From assembly GCF_900115755.1 (NCBI RefSeq), contig NZ_FOXQ01000006.1, positions 248,001-312,000 on the forward strand: DNA of 64,000 nt, in the 5' to 3' direction. The translations under genes were made by a program, and so were the position numbers. The first letter of the stretch is position 1. Each line of letters begins with the position of its first letter. The notes beneath the pieces were generated by a model. It was not told the DNA's origin. It did not search any database and saw nothing but the letters and a program-made list of their open reading frames with translations. Of this stretch, positions 26,493 to 35,865 are shown in pieces. The stretch is from Parafilimonas terrae (lineage in GTDB: Bacteria > Bacteroidota > Bacteroidia > Chitinophagales > Chitinophagaceae).

Positions 26493-26903
26493 TTAGCGCA
26501 GCCTGTCCATACTTCTTACCAGTTTCTGGTCCCTGTAAATGCCCTGTATTGCAAAAAATAAAAACACGGGAATAATAAAAGCTAAAACAGAAGTTAAGGC
26601 AAGCCCTCCGCCGGCATAATCTTTTTTATAATTGAAGTAAAGAAGAATATTACCAACGCTTATTATCAGTGCAAGTATGGTTAACCAAATTTGAAGTTTG
26701 CGTTGTTTGAATATAAAAACAGTAAATAAACTAAGCGTGCCTAAAATGGCTGTGAGGATTAATAAAACAATTTTAGTGGTGGCGTTAAACTGGTCTGAAG
26801 CGAGGTCAGGATTGGGGCCGATATAATAAAATGGAAATTTCATGGTTAAGAATGTGCAAGCAGCAGCCAGCAGCAGCCAAACAGTTTGTATTCTTTGTAT
26901 CAT
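26493..26903 (-). CDS. DUF4293 family membrane protein
   Basis: A 136-residue inner-membrane protein with four predicted helices at about 6-24, 45-63, 70-90 and 100-120, matching the small DUF4293 family of Bacteroidota. It opens with MIQRIQTVWLLLAA, a start typical of that family, and ends in a basic tail (KLVRSMDRLR). It is monocistronic and divergent from ffh. I know of no assigned function. Confidence 0.82.
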   Translation of the reverse strand: MIQRIQTVWLLLAAACTFLTMKFPFYYIGPNPDLASDQFNATTKIVLLILTAILGTLSLFTVFIFKQRKLQIWLTILALIISVGNILLYFNYKKDYAGGGLALTSVLAFIIPVFLFFAIQGIYRDQKLVRSMDRLR

Positions 26904-26987
26904 ACGTTGATATTTAAAATCAATTTAAAAATAAAGCTAAGTAACAAGCCGTAAAGTAAATGATAATGATCCTTATTTTTCGTGCTA

Positions 26988-26995
26988 TATATTTG
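26988..26995 (+). promoter_or_regulatory. -7 promoter element of ffh
   Basis: TATATTTG is a perfect TAnnTTTG match, 19 nt before the ffh ATG. The -33 region is weak. Confidence 0.6.
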
Positions 26996-27014
26996 CAATC
27001 CTTAAAAAATCTCT

Positions 27015-28337
27015 ATGTTCAATAATCTTACCGAAAGGCTGGAAAGCGCTTTTAAGAATTTAAAAGGTGAAGCGAGAATAAACGATCTGAATATTGCCAA
27101 TACGGTCAAAGATATTCGCCGCGCTTTAATTGATGCCGACGTTAACTATAAAATTGCCAAAGAATTTACAGACAGGGTTAAAGAAAAGGCAACCGGCGAA
27201 AAAGTAATCAACGCTATTAGCCCCGGTCAGTTAATGGTAAAAATTGTGCAGGATGAACTTACCGACCTGATGGGCGGCACCGAAGCTACATTCGACATTA
27301 CCGGCAACCCGGCCGTTGTTTTAATTGCGGGTTTGCAGGGTAGCGGTAAAACCACTTTCAGCGGCAAGCTGGCGAATTATTTAAAGGGACAGAAAAAATC
27401 GCCTTTGTTGGTAGCGGCAGATATTTATCGCCCTGCAGCCATTGACCAGTTAAAGGTTTTGGGCGAACAGATTAATGTAGAAGTTTACAGTGAACCTGAA
27501 ACAAAAGATGCTGTTGCCATTGCGCAGAATGCTATTAAGGAAGCCAAAACAAAGAATAAGAATGTTGTTATTATAGATACAGCCGGCCGCCTCGCCATTG
27601 ATGAAGCCATGATGACCGAAGTGGCTGATATAAAGACTGCGGTTAATCCAACTGAAATATTATTTGTGGTTGATTCTATGACAGGCCAGGACGCGGTGAA
27701 TACAGCCAAAGCCTTTAATGACAGGCTTAATTTCTCGGGCGTTGTTTTAACCAAGCTTGATGGTGATACACGCGGTGGTGCTGCCTTGTCTATTAAATAC
27801 ACGGTAAATAAACCCATTAAGTTTGTAAGCAGTGGAGAGAAATTAGACACGCTTGATGTTTTCTATCCCGATCGTATGGCCCAGCGTATTTTAGGCATGG
27901 GTGATATTACTTCACTGGTAGAAAAAGCGCAGGCACAGTTTGATGAAGAACAGGCGAAGAAACTGGAAAAAAAGATACGTAAGAACCAGTTCGATTTCCA
28001 GGATTTTTATGACCAGCTGCAGCAGATAAAAAAGATGGGCAACCTGAAGGATTTAATGGGCATGATACCCGGCGTGGGTAAAGCCATAAAAGATGTGGAT
28101 ATAAGCGACGATGCTTTTAAAGGCGTGGAAGCTATCATTAATTCCATGACGCCTTATGAGAAAGCAAATCCTGATATTATTAATCAAAGCCGCCGTACCC
28201 GTTTATCAAAAGGTTCGGGCAAATCCATGGAAGATGTGAATGCTTTTATGAAACAGTTTGAACAAATGAAACAGATGATGAAGATGATGAACAAAATGCC
28301 AATGGGCGGTATGCGCATGCCCGGTATGCGCCGGTAA
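27015..28337 (+). CDS. ffh: Signal recognition particle protein Ffh
   Basis: The 440-residue SRP GTPase that binds 4.5S RNA and signal sequences and delivers ribosomes to FtsY. The N domain (1-90) is followed by the G domain, with G1 GLQGSGKTT at residues 106-114, DTAGRLAIDE, and TKLDGDTRGGAALSI. The methionine-rich M domain follows from about 300, with QIKKMGNLKDLMGMIPGVG and a Met-rich end (residues about 415-438) suited to signal peptides. It has its own promoter and is followed by rpsP in the same direction. Confidence 0.97.
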   Translation: MFNNLTERLESAFKNLKGEARINDLNIANTVKDIRRALIDADVNYKIAKEFTDRVKEKATGEKVINAISPGQLMVKIVQDELTDLMGGTEATFDITGNPAVVLIAGLQGSGKTTFSGKLANYLKGQKKSPLLVAADIYRPAAIDQLKVLGEQINVEVYSEPETKDAVAIAQNAIKEAKTKNKNVVIIDTAGRLAIDEAMMTEVADIKTAVNPTEILFVVDSMTGQDAVNTAKAFNDRLNFSGVVLTKLDGDTRGGAALSIKYTVNKPIKFVSSGEKLDTLDVFYPDRMAQRILGMGDITSLVEKAQAQFDEEQAKKLEKKIRKNQFDFQDFYDQLQQIKKMGNLKDLMGMIPGVGKAIKDVDISDDAFKGVEAIINSMTPYEKANPDIINQSRRTRLSKGSGKSMEDVNAFMKQFEQMKQMMKMMNKMPMGGMRMPGMRR

Positions 28338-28489
28338 ATATTTTTTGAATAGGGAAAGCAGGGCAAACAGAGAAAATTAAAAGCTTGTTTTTGGGCCTTC
28401 TTTTCTTCTGCACTATATCTTAATTTCCATGTTCCGGATACTCTTTGTTTGCAGCTGATAAAAAAAAATTAATTTTTATATGCAGCGTT

Positions 28490-28519
28490 TTTGAAATCAT
28501 TATTTATCACTTACATTCG
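28490..28519 (+). promoter_or_regulatory. Promoter of rpsP (TTTG, 18 nt, TACATTCG)
   Basis: TTTG at 28490-28493 is followed by 18 nt and TACATTCG at 28512-28519, one mismatch from TAnnTTTG. A leader of about 50 nt results; it includes a small hairpin, CCTTTT-gaa-AAAAGG (28541-28555), shortly before the rpsP ATG. Confidence 0.5.
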
Positions 28520-28575
28520 CAGTTCAATTATTCATTTAAACCTTTTGAAAAAAGGCCTTTAAATTTCTATTTAAA

Positions 28576-29013
28576 ATGGCAGTAAAAATCAGACTTCAAA
28601 GGCACGGAAGTAAAAAGAGACCTTTTTACTTTATCGTAATAGCCGATGCCCGTGCACCCCGTGATGGAAAATTTATCCAGAAAATTGGGACCTACAATCC
28701 GCTAACTGTTCCTGCAACAATCCAGTTAGACCGTCAAAAAGCATTAGAATGGTTGCACAAAGGTGCTGAGCCAACAGACACTGTTCGCCGTATCTTATCC
28801 TTCAAAGGAGTGCTCTATTTAAAACACTTATTACGCGGTGTAAAACTTGGCCTGTTCGATGAGGCAGCAGCCATGCAGAAGTTCCAGAAATGGCATGAAG
28901 AACACGAAGTTCATGTAAAGCGCCGTAGTGATGAGCATAAAAGAGCCAGGATTGCTGCCCGTCCGCAACCTGCTGCAAGAAAAGCACAAGCTCCGGACTC
29001 TACAGAAGCGTAA
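28576..29013 (+). CDS. rpsP: 30S ribosomal protein S16
   Basis: A small-subunit protein that binds 16S rRNA early in assembly. The S16 core occupies residues 1-85 ([59 protein letters not shown]). The total of 145 residues exceeds the E. coli protein (82) by a charged, Ala/Arg/Lys-rich tail, as is common in Bacteroidota. A strong terminator follows, so rpsP is not simply co-transcribed with rimM. Confidence 0.96.
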   Translation: MAVKIRLQRHGSKKRPFYFIVIADARAPRDGKFIQKIGTYNPLTVPATIQLDRQKALEWLHKGAEPTDTVRRILSFKGVLYLKHLLRGVKLGLFDEAAAMQKFQKWHEEHEVHVKRRSDEHKRARIAARPQPAARKAQAPDSTEA

Positions 29014-29038
29014 GCAGCCACATGGAAAAATTTTTCTT

Positions 29039-29069
29039 AAAATCCCGTTAGCAATAGCGGGATTTTTTT
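29039..29069 (+). terminator. Intrinsic terminator of rpsP
   Basis: A perfect 9-bp stem, AAAATCCCG/CGGGATTTT (29039-29047 with 29058-29066), is followed by a run of T residues on the plus strand, 25 nt after the rpsP stop. Confidence 0.9.
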
Positions 29070-29197
29070 ATTTTGTTTGCCGGCAAATTAACTCCGGGTT
29101 AAACCACGGTTGTGTCACTCCCTTGTACTGCATATTTTCATGGCAGCTATGGGTTGCATGCTCAACCGGTTAATTTTAAATTTTACATCATTATATT

Positions 29198-29722
29198 TTG
29201 AGCGAATATATTCACATAGGTAAATTAGCTGCCACACACGGCCTCCAGGGCGAGTTTGTATTAAAACATGTATTGGGCAGGAAAACAGATTTTAAAAATA
29301 CTTCAGCCATCTTCATAGAAAAAATAAAGGGTGAATACCTGCCTTATTTCCATGAAAAAAGCACTATAAAAAACGATGCTGAAACCATTATAAAACTGGA
29401 GGGCATAAACACAAAAGAAGCTGCGGCCTCATTACTCCAGAAAAAAGTATGGCTCACCAAAACAAATTTTGATAGCCTGGTAAGTAAAACAGCCCCGGTA
29501 AACCTTATTGGTTTTACCGTATATAATGACAATGAAAAACTGGGTTCCGTTGAATCGGTAATTGAACAGCCGCTGCAAGTATTATTACAATTAACCATAA
29601 AGAATAAAGAAGTGCTTATTCCCTTAAACGAAGCAACCCTTCTTCATATAGACAGGAAAAAGAAAGAAGTGCATGTTAGTCTTCCTGCTGGTTTATTAGA
29701 AGTTTACCTGGGCAATAATTGA
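29198..29722 (+). CDS. rimM: 16S rRNA processing protein RimM
   Basis: A 30S assembly factor that binds S19 and helps mature the 16S 3' domain. The 174 residues comprise the RimM N domain (IHIGKLAATHGLQGEFVLKH, KAAASLLQKKVWLTK near residue 75) and a PRC barrel (IGFTVYNDNEKLGSVESVIEQ, then VLIPLNEATLLHIDRKKKEV). The start is TTG at 29198; no ATG lies in frame upstream. The usual trmD partner is absent: downstream comes a gene-free stretch and convergent atpC. Confidence 0.94.
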   Translation: MSEYIHIGKLAATHGLQGEFVLKHVLGRKTDFKNTSAIFIEKIKGEYLPYFHEKSTIKNDAETIIKLEGINTKEAAASLLQKKVWLTKTNFDSLVSKTAPVNLIGFTVYNDNEKLGSVESVIEQPLQVLLQLTIKNKEVLIPLNEATLLHIDRKKKEVHVSLPAGLLEVYLGNN

Positions 29723-29829
29723 GTGTTTCTTTATCGTAAGGGCGCAAAAAAACCTACCTCAACGATTTCTTACCAGGAATAAAGCAAATAACCTAAGGCA
29801 AATTACCGTCGTTAGCAATTAAAGGCAAA

Positions 29830-29902
29830 AATCAATTGTTGTACGTATTAAATTCAACCTTTCTCAGCTAAGAAAAAATTGAATTAGTACATCAACAATT
29901 TC
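29830..29902. repeat. Long fold-back element (about 73 nt)
   Basis: A nested near-palindrome: AATTGTTG/CAACAATT outside, then TAC/GTA, then AATTCAA/TTGAATT, then TTTCT/AGAAA around a 5-6 nt loop. The arms are interrupted only by 2-4 nt bulges. It has no T-run and does not look like a terminator. It could encode a structured RNA or be a relic of a small mobile element. Confidence 0.65.
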
Positions 29903-30010
29903 AGGTTTAATTGTGCTTGTCTGGGGCATATTTACTGGTGTTTGATTCATAGACTTCATGATTTTTGTTATGAAAAAATGTTGTCCTGAGCTCTTGTTTA
30001 ATAAAAAAAC

Positions 30011-30040
30011 CGGATAAAGCCAATTGAATTAATTTATCCG
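30011..30040. repeat. 8-bp hairpin near the atp terminator
   Basis: CGGATAAA (30011-30018) pairs exactly with TTTATCCG (30033-30040) across a 14-nt loop. It sits 9 nt from the atp terminator and may stabilise the RNA end or be incidental. Confidence 0.4.
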
Positions 30041-30049
30041 AACTGCTAA

Positions 30050-30088
30050 AATAACAAAACCCTCTTTTTTAGGGAGGGTTTCGTTATT
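30050..30088 (-). terminator. Terminator of the atpDC operon (possibly bidirectional)
   Basis: A long stem pairs AATAACAAAACCCTC with GGAGGGTTTCGTTATT (30050-30065 with 30072-30088, one mismatch). It lies 19 nt after the atpC stop, with T-rich flanks on both strands, so it could also end rimM transcripts. Confidence 0.85.
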
Positions 30089-30106
30089 TTCTCTTGTTAA
30101 AAAATT

Positions 30107-30355
30107 TTATTCTGCGGCGCCTTCTACCAAAACCGTTGTTTTGTTATCCAGCACTTCTGCAAAACCGCTTTGAATTGTATAGCTGAAAATCTCTGATTTG
30201 GTTTTCAAAACCTTTATTTTTCCTTTTCCAAGTGCGGCTACAAGCGGCGCATGTTTTTCCAGTATTTCAAAAGACCCTTCAATACCTGGCAATTGAACGC
30301 CGTGTACTTCTCCGCTGTATAATTTTGTTTCAGGTGTTAATATTTCTAAAGTCAT
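30107..30355 (-). CDS. atpC: ATP synthase F1 epsilon subunit, beta-sandwich only
   Basis: An 82-residue epsilon subunit, part of the rotor stalk. It has the N-terminal beta-sandwich (MTLEILTPETKLYSGEVHGV, GIEGSFEILEKHAPLVAALG) but stops before the C-terminal helical hairpin found in the 139-residue E. coli protein. That hairpin inhibits ATP hydrolysis. No continuing frame exists downstream, so the short form is native, as seen in other Bacteroidota. It follows atpD after an 87-nt gap filled by a word repeat. Confidence 0.93.
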   Translation of the reverse strand: MTLEILTPETKLYSGEVHGVQLPGIEGSFEILEKHAPLVAALGKGKIKVLKTKSEIFSYTIQSGFAEVLDNKTTVLVEGAAE

Positions 30356-30358
30356 TTT

Positions 30359-30442
30359 GATGTGCTGATGTGCTGATGTGATAATTTGCTAATAATCTTG
30401 TGATTTTCATTAGCAGGATTAGCACATTAGCTTATTTGCTAA
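30359..30442. repeat. Inverted-arm degenerate word repeat (word about GCTGATGT) between atpD and atpC
   Basis: Left arm 30359-30402 holds tandem copies of GTGCTGATGTGCTGATGTG grading into GCTAATAATC. Right arm 30408-30442 holds the inverse (ATTAGCAGGATTAGCACATTAGC). The element fills the whole atpD-atpC gap, so the atpC translation start region lies inside it. Confidence 0.65.
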
Positions 30443-31960
<1,518 letters not shown>

Positions 31961-31972
31961 TTAAAATTTGCG

Positions 31973-31980
31973 CAAAAGTA
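31973..31980 (-). promoter_or_regulatory. -7 promoter element of atpDC
   Basis: Minus-strand TACTTTTG fits TAnnTTTG, 27 nt before the atpD ATG. The -33 element is not clear. Confidence 0.55.
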
Positions 31981-32102
31981 AGCTTATAGCGCAAGAAAAT
32001 CGAATAATAGTTAGCAATTCTGATTTTAGATTTCAGTTTTCTGTATAAAAAATGTTTAAAATTTACGGATGAATGACAAAGCAATTCCCGAAATAGCAGC
32101 TT

Positions 32103-32447
32103 TTATATTTTTTTGGATTGTTTATAGCCGTTTTTCAGCAGCCATTGCAGTATTTTTTCCCGCTGATCACCCTGTATAATTATTTCGCCATCTTTAACAG
32201 CGCCACCGGTACCACAAAAATTTTTAAGTTTTTTCCCGAGGTCTTCGAGATCATCCGTTGCGCCAATAAACCCTGTGATTAAACTTACGGTTTTACCACC
32301 GCGATGTTTGGTTTCAAGCCGTATCCTCAATTTTTGCTGCGCCGCAGGCAGGGTTTCCTGCTCATCGTTTTCATCAGCCTGAAAAGAAAAGTTGGGGTCG
32401 GTACTGTAAACAAAACCCCTTGAATCTGGTTTGTTTTTCTTACTCAT
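32103..32447 (-). CDS. SUI1/eIF1-like translation factor (YciH family)
   Basis: A 114-residue protein with the SUI1 fold over residues about 38-112 (LRIRLETKHRGGKTVSLITGF, DLGKKLKNFCGTGGAVKDGE, IIQGDQREKILQWLLKNGY). It is related to eukaryotic eIF1 and E. coli YciH, which affect start-codon selection; the role in this lineage is not established. The start lies 11 nt after the nadC stop, so they form an operon. Confidence 0.9.
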   Translation of the reverse strand: MSKKNKPDSRGFVYSTDPNFSFQADENDEQETLPAAQQKLRIRLETKHRGGKTVSLITGFIGATDDLEDLGKKLKNFCGTGGAVKDGEIIIQGDQREKILQWLLKNGYKQSKKI

Positions 32448-32458
32448 ACTTTACACGT

Positions 32459-33319
32459 TCAAATTACAACAGCTTTTAAACTCAGGTCTAAGCTTTGCGC
32501 CTGGTGAATTAAGCCGCCCACACTTACATAATCAACGCCGGTTTCAGCGTAAGATTCAATATTATTCAAATTAATGCCACCGCTGGCTTCAGTTTCAAAA
32601 TCATTTTTAATAACATCCAGCGCCTCTTTTATTTGGGCGGGCGTAAAATTATCAACCATAATGCGAAACACTTTGCCTTTGCCAACCGCACACACCTTTT
32701 TTACGTCGTCTATATTTCTTGTTTCTACTTCTATTTTCAATCCCGGTTTTTTTGTTCGCACATACTGCCAGGCCTTTTCAATAGCTTTCTCAATACCCCC
32801 GGCATAATCAATATGATTATCTTTCAGCATAATCATATCAAATAAGCCAAAACGATGATTAACGCCGCCGCCAATACGTACTGCTTCTTTTTCCAGCAAC
32901 CGAAAATTAGGTGTTGTTTTTCTTGTATCTAACAACCGGGTTTTATAGCCTTTTAATTTTTCTGTGTATTGATGAGTTAACGTTGCAATGCCGCTCATTC
33001 TTTGCATGCAGTTCAATACCAGTCTTTCGCATTTCAGGATAGTGTGAATATGCGCTTCTACTTCAAAAGCGTTTTCGCCATTGTGCATGGCTTCGCCATC
33101 TTTTTTATAAATATTGAAAATGGAAGAAGGTTCTGTATAATTAAAAATCTGCAGTGCTATATCAACGCCGGCAATAATACCATCCTGCTTTATTTTTAAA
33201 ACAGCTTTGCCTTTTTGTGCAGATGGAATACAACTTAATGAAGAGTGGTCGCCATCGCCAACATCTTCGGCAAGTGCCTCTTTAATTAAATGATGTAAAC
33301 GTTCGTTGAAAGATTGCAT
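32459..33319 (-). CDS. nadC: Nicotinate-nucleotide pyrophosphorylase (carboxylating)
   Basis: Converts quinolinate and PRPP to nicotinate mononucleotide in NAD synthesis. I start it at the ATG at 33319 (286 residues, normal for the family); an upstream in-frame start would add 18 residues of unlike sequence. Marks are ALAEDVGDGDHSSLSCIPS, ERLVLNCMQRMSGIATLT with the PRPP-binding region, LLDTRKTTPNFRLLEKEAVRIGGG near residue 130, MLKDNHID and ASGGINLNNI near the C-terminus. It is followed at once by the SUI1-like gene. Confidence 0.95.
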   Translation of the reverse strand: MQSFNERLHHLIKEALAEDVGDGDHSSLSCIPSAQKGKAVLKIKQDGIIAGVDIALQIFNYTEPSSIFNIYKKDGEAMHNGENAFEVEAHIHTILKCERLVLNCMQRMSGIATLTHQYTEKLKGYKTRLLDTRKTTPNFRLLEKEAVRIGGGVNHRFGLFDMIMLKDNHIDYAGGIEKAIEKAWQYVRTKKPGLKIEVETRNIDDVKKVCAVGKGKVFRIMVDNFTPAQIKEALDVIKNDFETEASGGINLNNIESYAETGVDYVSVGGLIHQAQSLDLSLKAVVI

Positions 33320-33433
33320 GAATTTATTTAGTGCTAAGTTAAGTGAGTTGCCGGCAATGAATAATGAGCACACTCAAAACAGATCACTTTCTGCTCGCTT
33401 TAAGCTAAACAATTCATCGCTTTAAACATTACA

Positions 33434-34525
33434 TTAGTTCTGTTTAAAACGATTAAATGACCGCCAGTATTTGTCTTTATAAATATTGTATGATATTTCA
33501 AATTTATCATCGAAATGGCGTTTTACCTTATCAAACACTTTGGAAGGTTTGCGAAAATCTTTACAGGCAAAATAAATTTCTCTTATGCTTTCCGCTGTTT
33601 GCCTGCCTACATTTAAATAGCCATCGGCATCTTTAAGGTCTTCGCAAATTTTCTCTTCAATTACATTCAGCAGTTCTGCCACTGTTTTGTCCGGCATGCC
33701 GCCGCCATACTCGCCTTTATATTTTATTTCAAATTCGCCAATCCAGGGATGTGAACTTTTGCCATCCCATTCAAGCAAATCCATATTCATGGTTGCAATT
33801 AAGGAGTTCCCGTTTTTTAATGCAACCTTGAGTGTTGCATATTGATCGTTTTCAGAGCTGTGGCGTATGCCATCATATTTTTCAACAAATTCTTTCTCCC
33901 GCCATTTTAAATAGGTTTTTAATTTTTCTATCGGGATAAGCGGCCGGTTAGCCAATGCTTTCCTGATTACTTTCATATTATCTATCGTCGTTGCAAAATT
34001 TAATTCGCCTATATAATTATCAAGGAAAACATAAACACCGTTTGTAATTGCCTGCCAGTTATCTTCAACCAAATCATCATGTACTATGGATATATTTATT
34101 TCATCCGGATATTCATCGTCACCGTTTTCATAAAACCAAATATTCTCACTGTTGAAAGAATAGCCAGACATGTTTATAACGACATTCTTTATATCAAGTG
34201 CAGGTTTTAGCGCCGTGAATTTCCAGCCTTTGATTTTAGGGGCAGCAGCCACCAGTTCTTCAATAAAAACAATATTTTTAATTACGCCTTCTGCAGTAAA
34301 TATTAATTCAACAGTATTATCGTTGCTCATACCGGTAAGATAAAATATATCTTTACTTACCTCATTTAATTTAGGCGCAAGCTTATTGAAAAAGGCTTCT
34401 TCAATATTGCCCTTATTTTTTATTACGGTGTGAAAATCTTTTTCATTTTTCTGAAACCAGTCCCAAAAATTCCTGTACAGATCCGATTGAAATCTTTTGG
34501 TAAAAATTTTTTTGAGAAGTCCCAT
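33434..34525 (-). CDS. DUF695-like protein of unknown function
   Basis: A 363-residue soluble protein with no signal peptide or membrane segment. The C-terminal part (about 245-363; TAESIREIYFACKDFRKPSKV, then FEISYNIYKDKYWRSF) has the look of DUF695, and the part up to about 170 may be a second, related domain with FYLTGMSNDNTVELIFTAEG. I hold the DUF695 label loosely. It stands alone, with a long fold-back element upstream between it and the rhodanese gene. Confidence 0.6.
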   Translation of the reverse strand: MGLLKKIFTKRFQSDLYRNFWDWFQKNEKDFHTVIKNKGNIEEAFFNKLAPKLNEVSKDIFYLTGMSNDNTVELIFTAEGVIKNIVFIEELVAAAPKIKGWKFTALKPALDIKNVVINMSGYSFNSENIWFYENGDDEYPDEINISIVHDDLVEDNWQAITNGVYVFLDNYIGELNFATTIDNMKVIRKALANRPLIPIEKLKTYLKWREKEFVEKYDGIRHSSENDQYATLKVALKNGNSLIATMNMDLLEWDGKSSHPWIGEFEIKYKGEYGGGMPDKTVAELLNVIEEKICEDLKDADGYLNVGRQTAESIREIYFACKDFRKPSKVFDKVKRHFDDKFEISYNIYKDKYWRSFNRFKQN

Positions 34526-34588
34526 GATTTTGTGATTTAGAGTTGTTGTAGAATATTTAAGAGTTAATTGTTTGCAGCAGCCGCTGCT

Positions 34589-34668
34589 AAATTACATATT
34601 ATTTTGATTGCCCGCGCTGAGGGCTAAGCAAAGCGGGCTTAATCAAAATATGGATAAATATGTAATTT
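34589..34668. repeat. Long fold-back element (about 80 nt) with perfect arms
   Basis: AAATTACATATT (34589-34600) matches exactly the inverse at 34657-34668. Inside it ATTTTGATT (34601-34609) matches AATCAAAAT (34641-34649), and GCCCGC (34610-34615) matches GCGGGC (34633-34638). A 7-nt bulge lies in one arm. The GC core could terminate transcription, but the long AT arms go beyond a terminator. It lies between the rhodanese gene and the DUF695-like gene. Confidence 0.75.
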
Positions 34669-34692
34669 ATAAATTATACGGGCAAGGCATTT

Positions 34693-35007
34693 TTAGCTGC
34701 CTGCACCAAAATTTTGCTGCCACGCCAGCATGCCGCCTGTCAGGTTTTTTACATTTTCAAATCCCAACTGCTCAAGTATCATTGCTGCCTGGCCGCTGCG
34801 GTTGCCACTTCTGCAATACACCACCACTTCATCTTTTTTCCAGTCATCAACAGGTTCTGTTTGCATATTGCGTACTTCACCAAGCGGAAGCAGCGTGCCG
34901 CCAATATTAAATTCAGCATTTTCGTTTGGTTCCCTTACATCCAAAAGATGAATTTTTTCTCCTGCATCAAGGCGTTGTTTTAATTCCTGTACTGTTATTG
35001 TTTGCAT
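34693..35007 (-). CDS. Rhodanese-domain protein
   Basis: A 104-residue single-domain rhodanese. It has LLDVREPNENAEFNIGG near residue 20 and the active-site loop VVYCRSGNRSGQAA with the catalytic Cys near residue 66. Members move sulfane sulfur, though the physiological acceptor is unknown here. There is no signal peptide, so it is cytoplasmic. It is last in the ddl-PASTA-rhodanese cluster, 12 nt after the PASTA gene. Confidence 0.9.
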   Translation of the reverse strand: MQTITVQELKQRLDAGEKIHLLDVREPNENAEFNIGGTLLPLGEVRNMQTEPVDDWKKDEVVVYCRSGNRSGQAAMILEQLGFENVKNLTGGMLAWQQNFGAGS

Positions 35008-35019
35008 AATAGATTTTTA

Positions 35020-35844
35020 TTAATTATTAATAACCGGCGGAGTTACAGATGAATCTTTTACCGGCGGGGTTGTACTTATCCATATATCCATCATTTGCCC
35101 GGCGCGAATACGGTTATTTACTCTTTCACCGCTTGGCAATAATGTTGTTGGGTCAGGGTTTTGGCGAACAATATAGGCATTGGCCGTATCTGCAACCGCA
35201 CCTTCCGTGAGTATTACACCTATGCCTATATTATCCCCCGATAAATATTCCTTTGCCTGAGACACCGTTAAACCCACAAGATCGGGAACAGCAAGCTGTG
35301 TATCACCAAGCCCGTTACCAAGCACAAGGTCTATGGCAGTGCTCATTGGCACTTTGGTACCCGGGTTTACTGTTTTTCCATTCAGCAACTGGTCTTTAAC
35401 CGCATTGCGGGCAATATCCGGCGTATAACTTATGTTACCCAGTTTAAGCCCCAGGCTTTCCAAAAACATTTGCGCACTTCTGTAAGAGAATCCTTTCAGA
35501 TCGGGCATTTCAATTAATGGCGGGGTTGCACGGTTTATAGTTAGATAAATAGTGCGGTTTGCTTTTACTACTTCTTCACTTTCGGGAGATTGCTTAATTA
35601 CAGTAAGCGGCGGCACGGAATCAATATATACAGAATCCTGTACAGCAACCTGGAATTTTTTTTGTTTCAGGAAGCTGATTGCATCTGCCAATGTTTTTCC
35701 TGTTACATCCGGTATGGATATAGATTCATTATGTTTTGTAACAGAGCTGAGTGAAAAGAAAAACGCAAAAATTATTAATAAAAGCAGCGCTATTGCCACT
35801 AACAGGTTTACAAAAAAAGAACGTTGCGTTATGAATTTAAACAT
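35020..35844 (-). CDS. Membrane-anchored PASTA-domain protein
   Basis: A 274-residue protein with one N-terminal membrane segment (about 12-33) and three tandem PASTA domains outside (about 38-108, 110-180 and 184-255). Each opens with an IPDVTGKTLADAISFL-like or MPDLKGFSYRSAQMFLESLG-like repeat. PASTA modules bind muropeptides in other proteins; there is no kinase or transpeptidase domain here. Its place directly after ddl suggests a cell-wall role. The C-terminus is Pro/Thr-rich. Confidence 0.9.
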   Translation of the reverse strand: MFKFITQRSFFVNLLVAIALLLLIIFAFFFSLSSVTKHNESISIPDVTGKTLADAISFLKQKKFQVAVQDSVYIDSVPPLTVIKQSPESEEVVKANRTIYLTINRATPPLIEMPDLKGFSYRSAQMFLESLGLKLGNISYTPDIARNAVKDQLLNGKTVNPGTKVPMSTAIDLVLGNGLGDTQLAVPDLVGLTVSQAKEYLSGDNIGIGVILTEGAVADTANAYIVRQNPDPTTLLPSGERVNNRIRAGQMMDIWISTTPPVKDSSVTPPVINN

Positions 35845-35865
35845 TAATGATTTGTTTCTTATTAA

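Larger units (their letters stand above)
29723..30106. other. 384-nt gene-free region between convergent rimM and atpC
   Basis: No coding frame is credible here. It holds a long fold-back (29830-29902), a smaller perfect 8-bp hairpin (30011-30040) and the atp terminator (30050-30088), listed separately. The rest is AT-rich without features. Confidence 0.7.

Noticed and set aside
28541-28555. Small hairpin before rpsP as an autoregulatory leader
   Set aside because: Only 6 bp, with no match to a known S16 site; noted in the promoter entry but not claimed as a regulator.
30359-30442. Repeats that could suggest a CRISPR array
   Set aside because: The units are 6-9 nt, drift in sequence and turn inverted half way; there are no even spacers and no cas genes.
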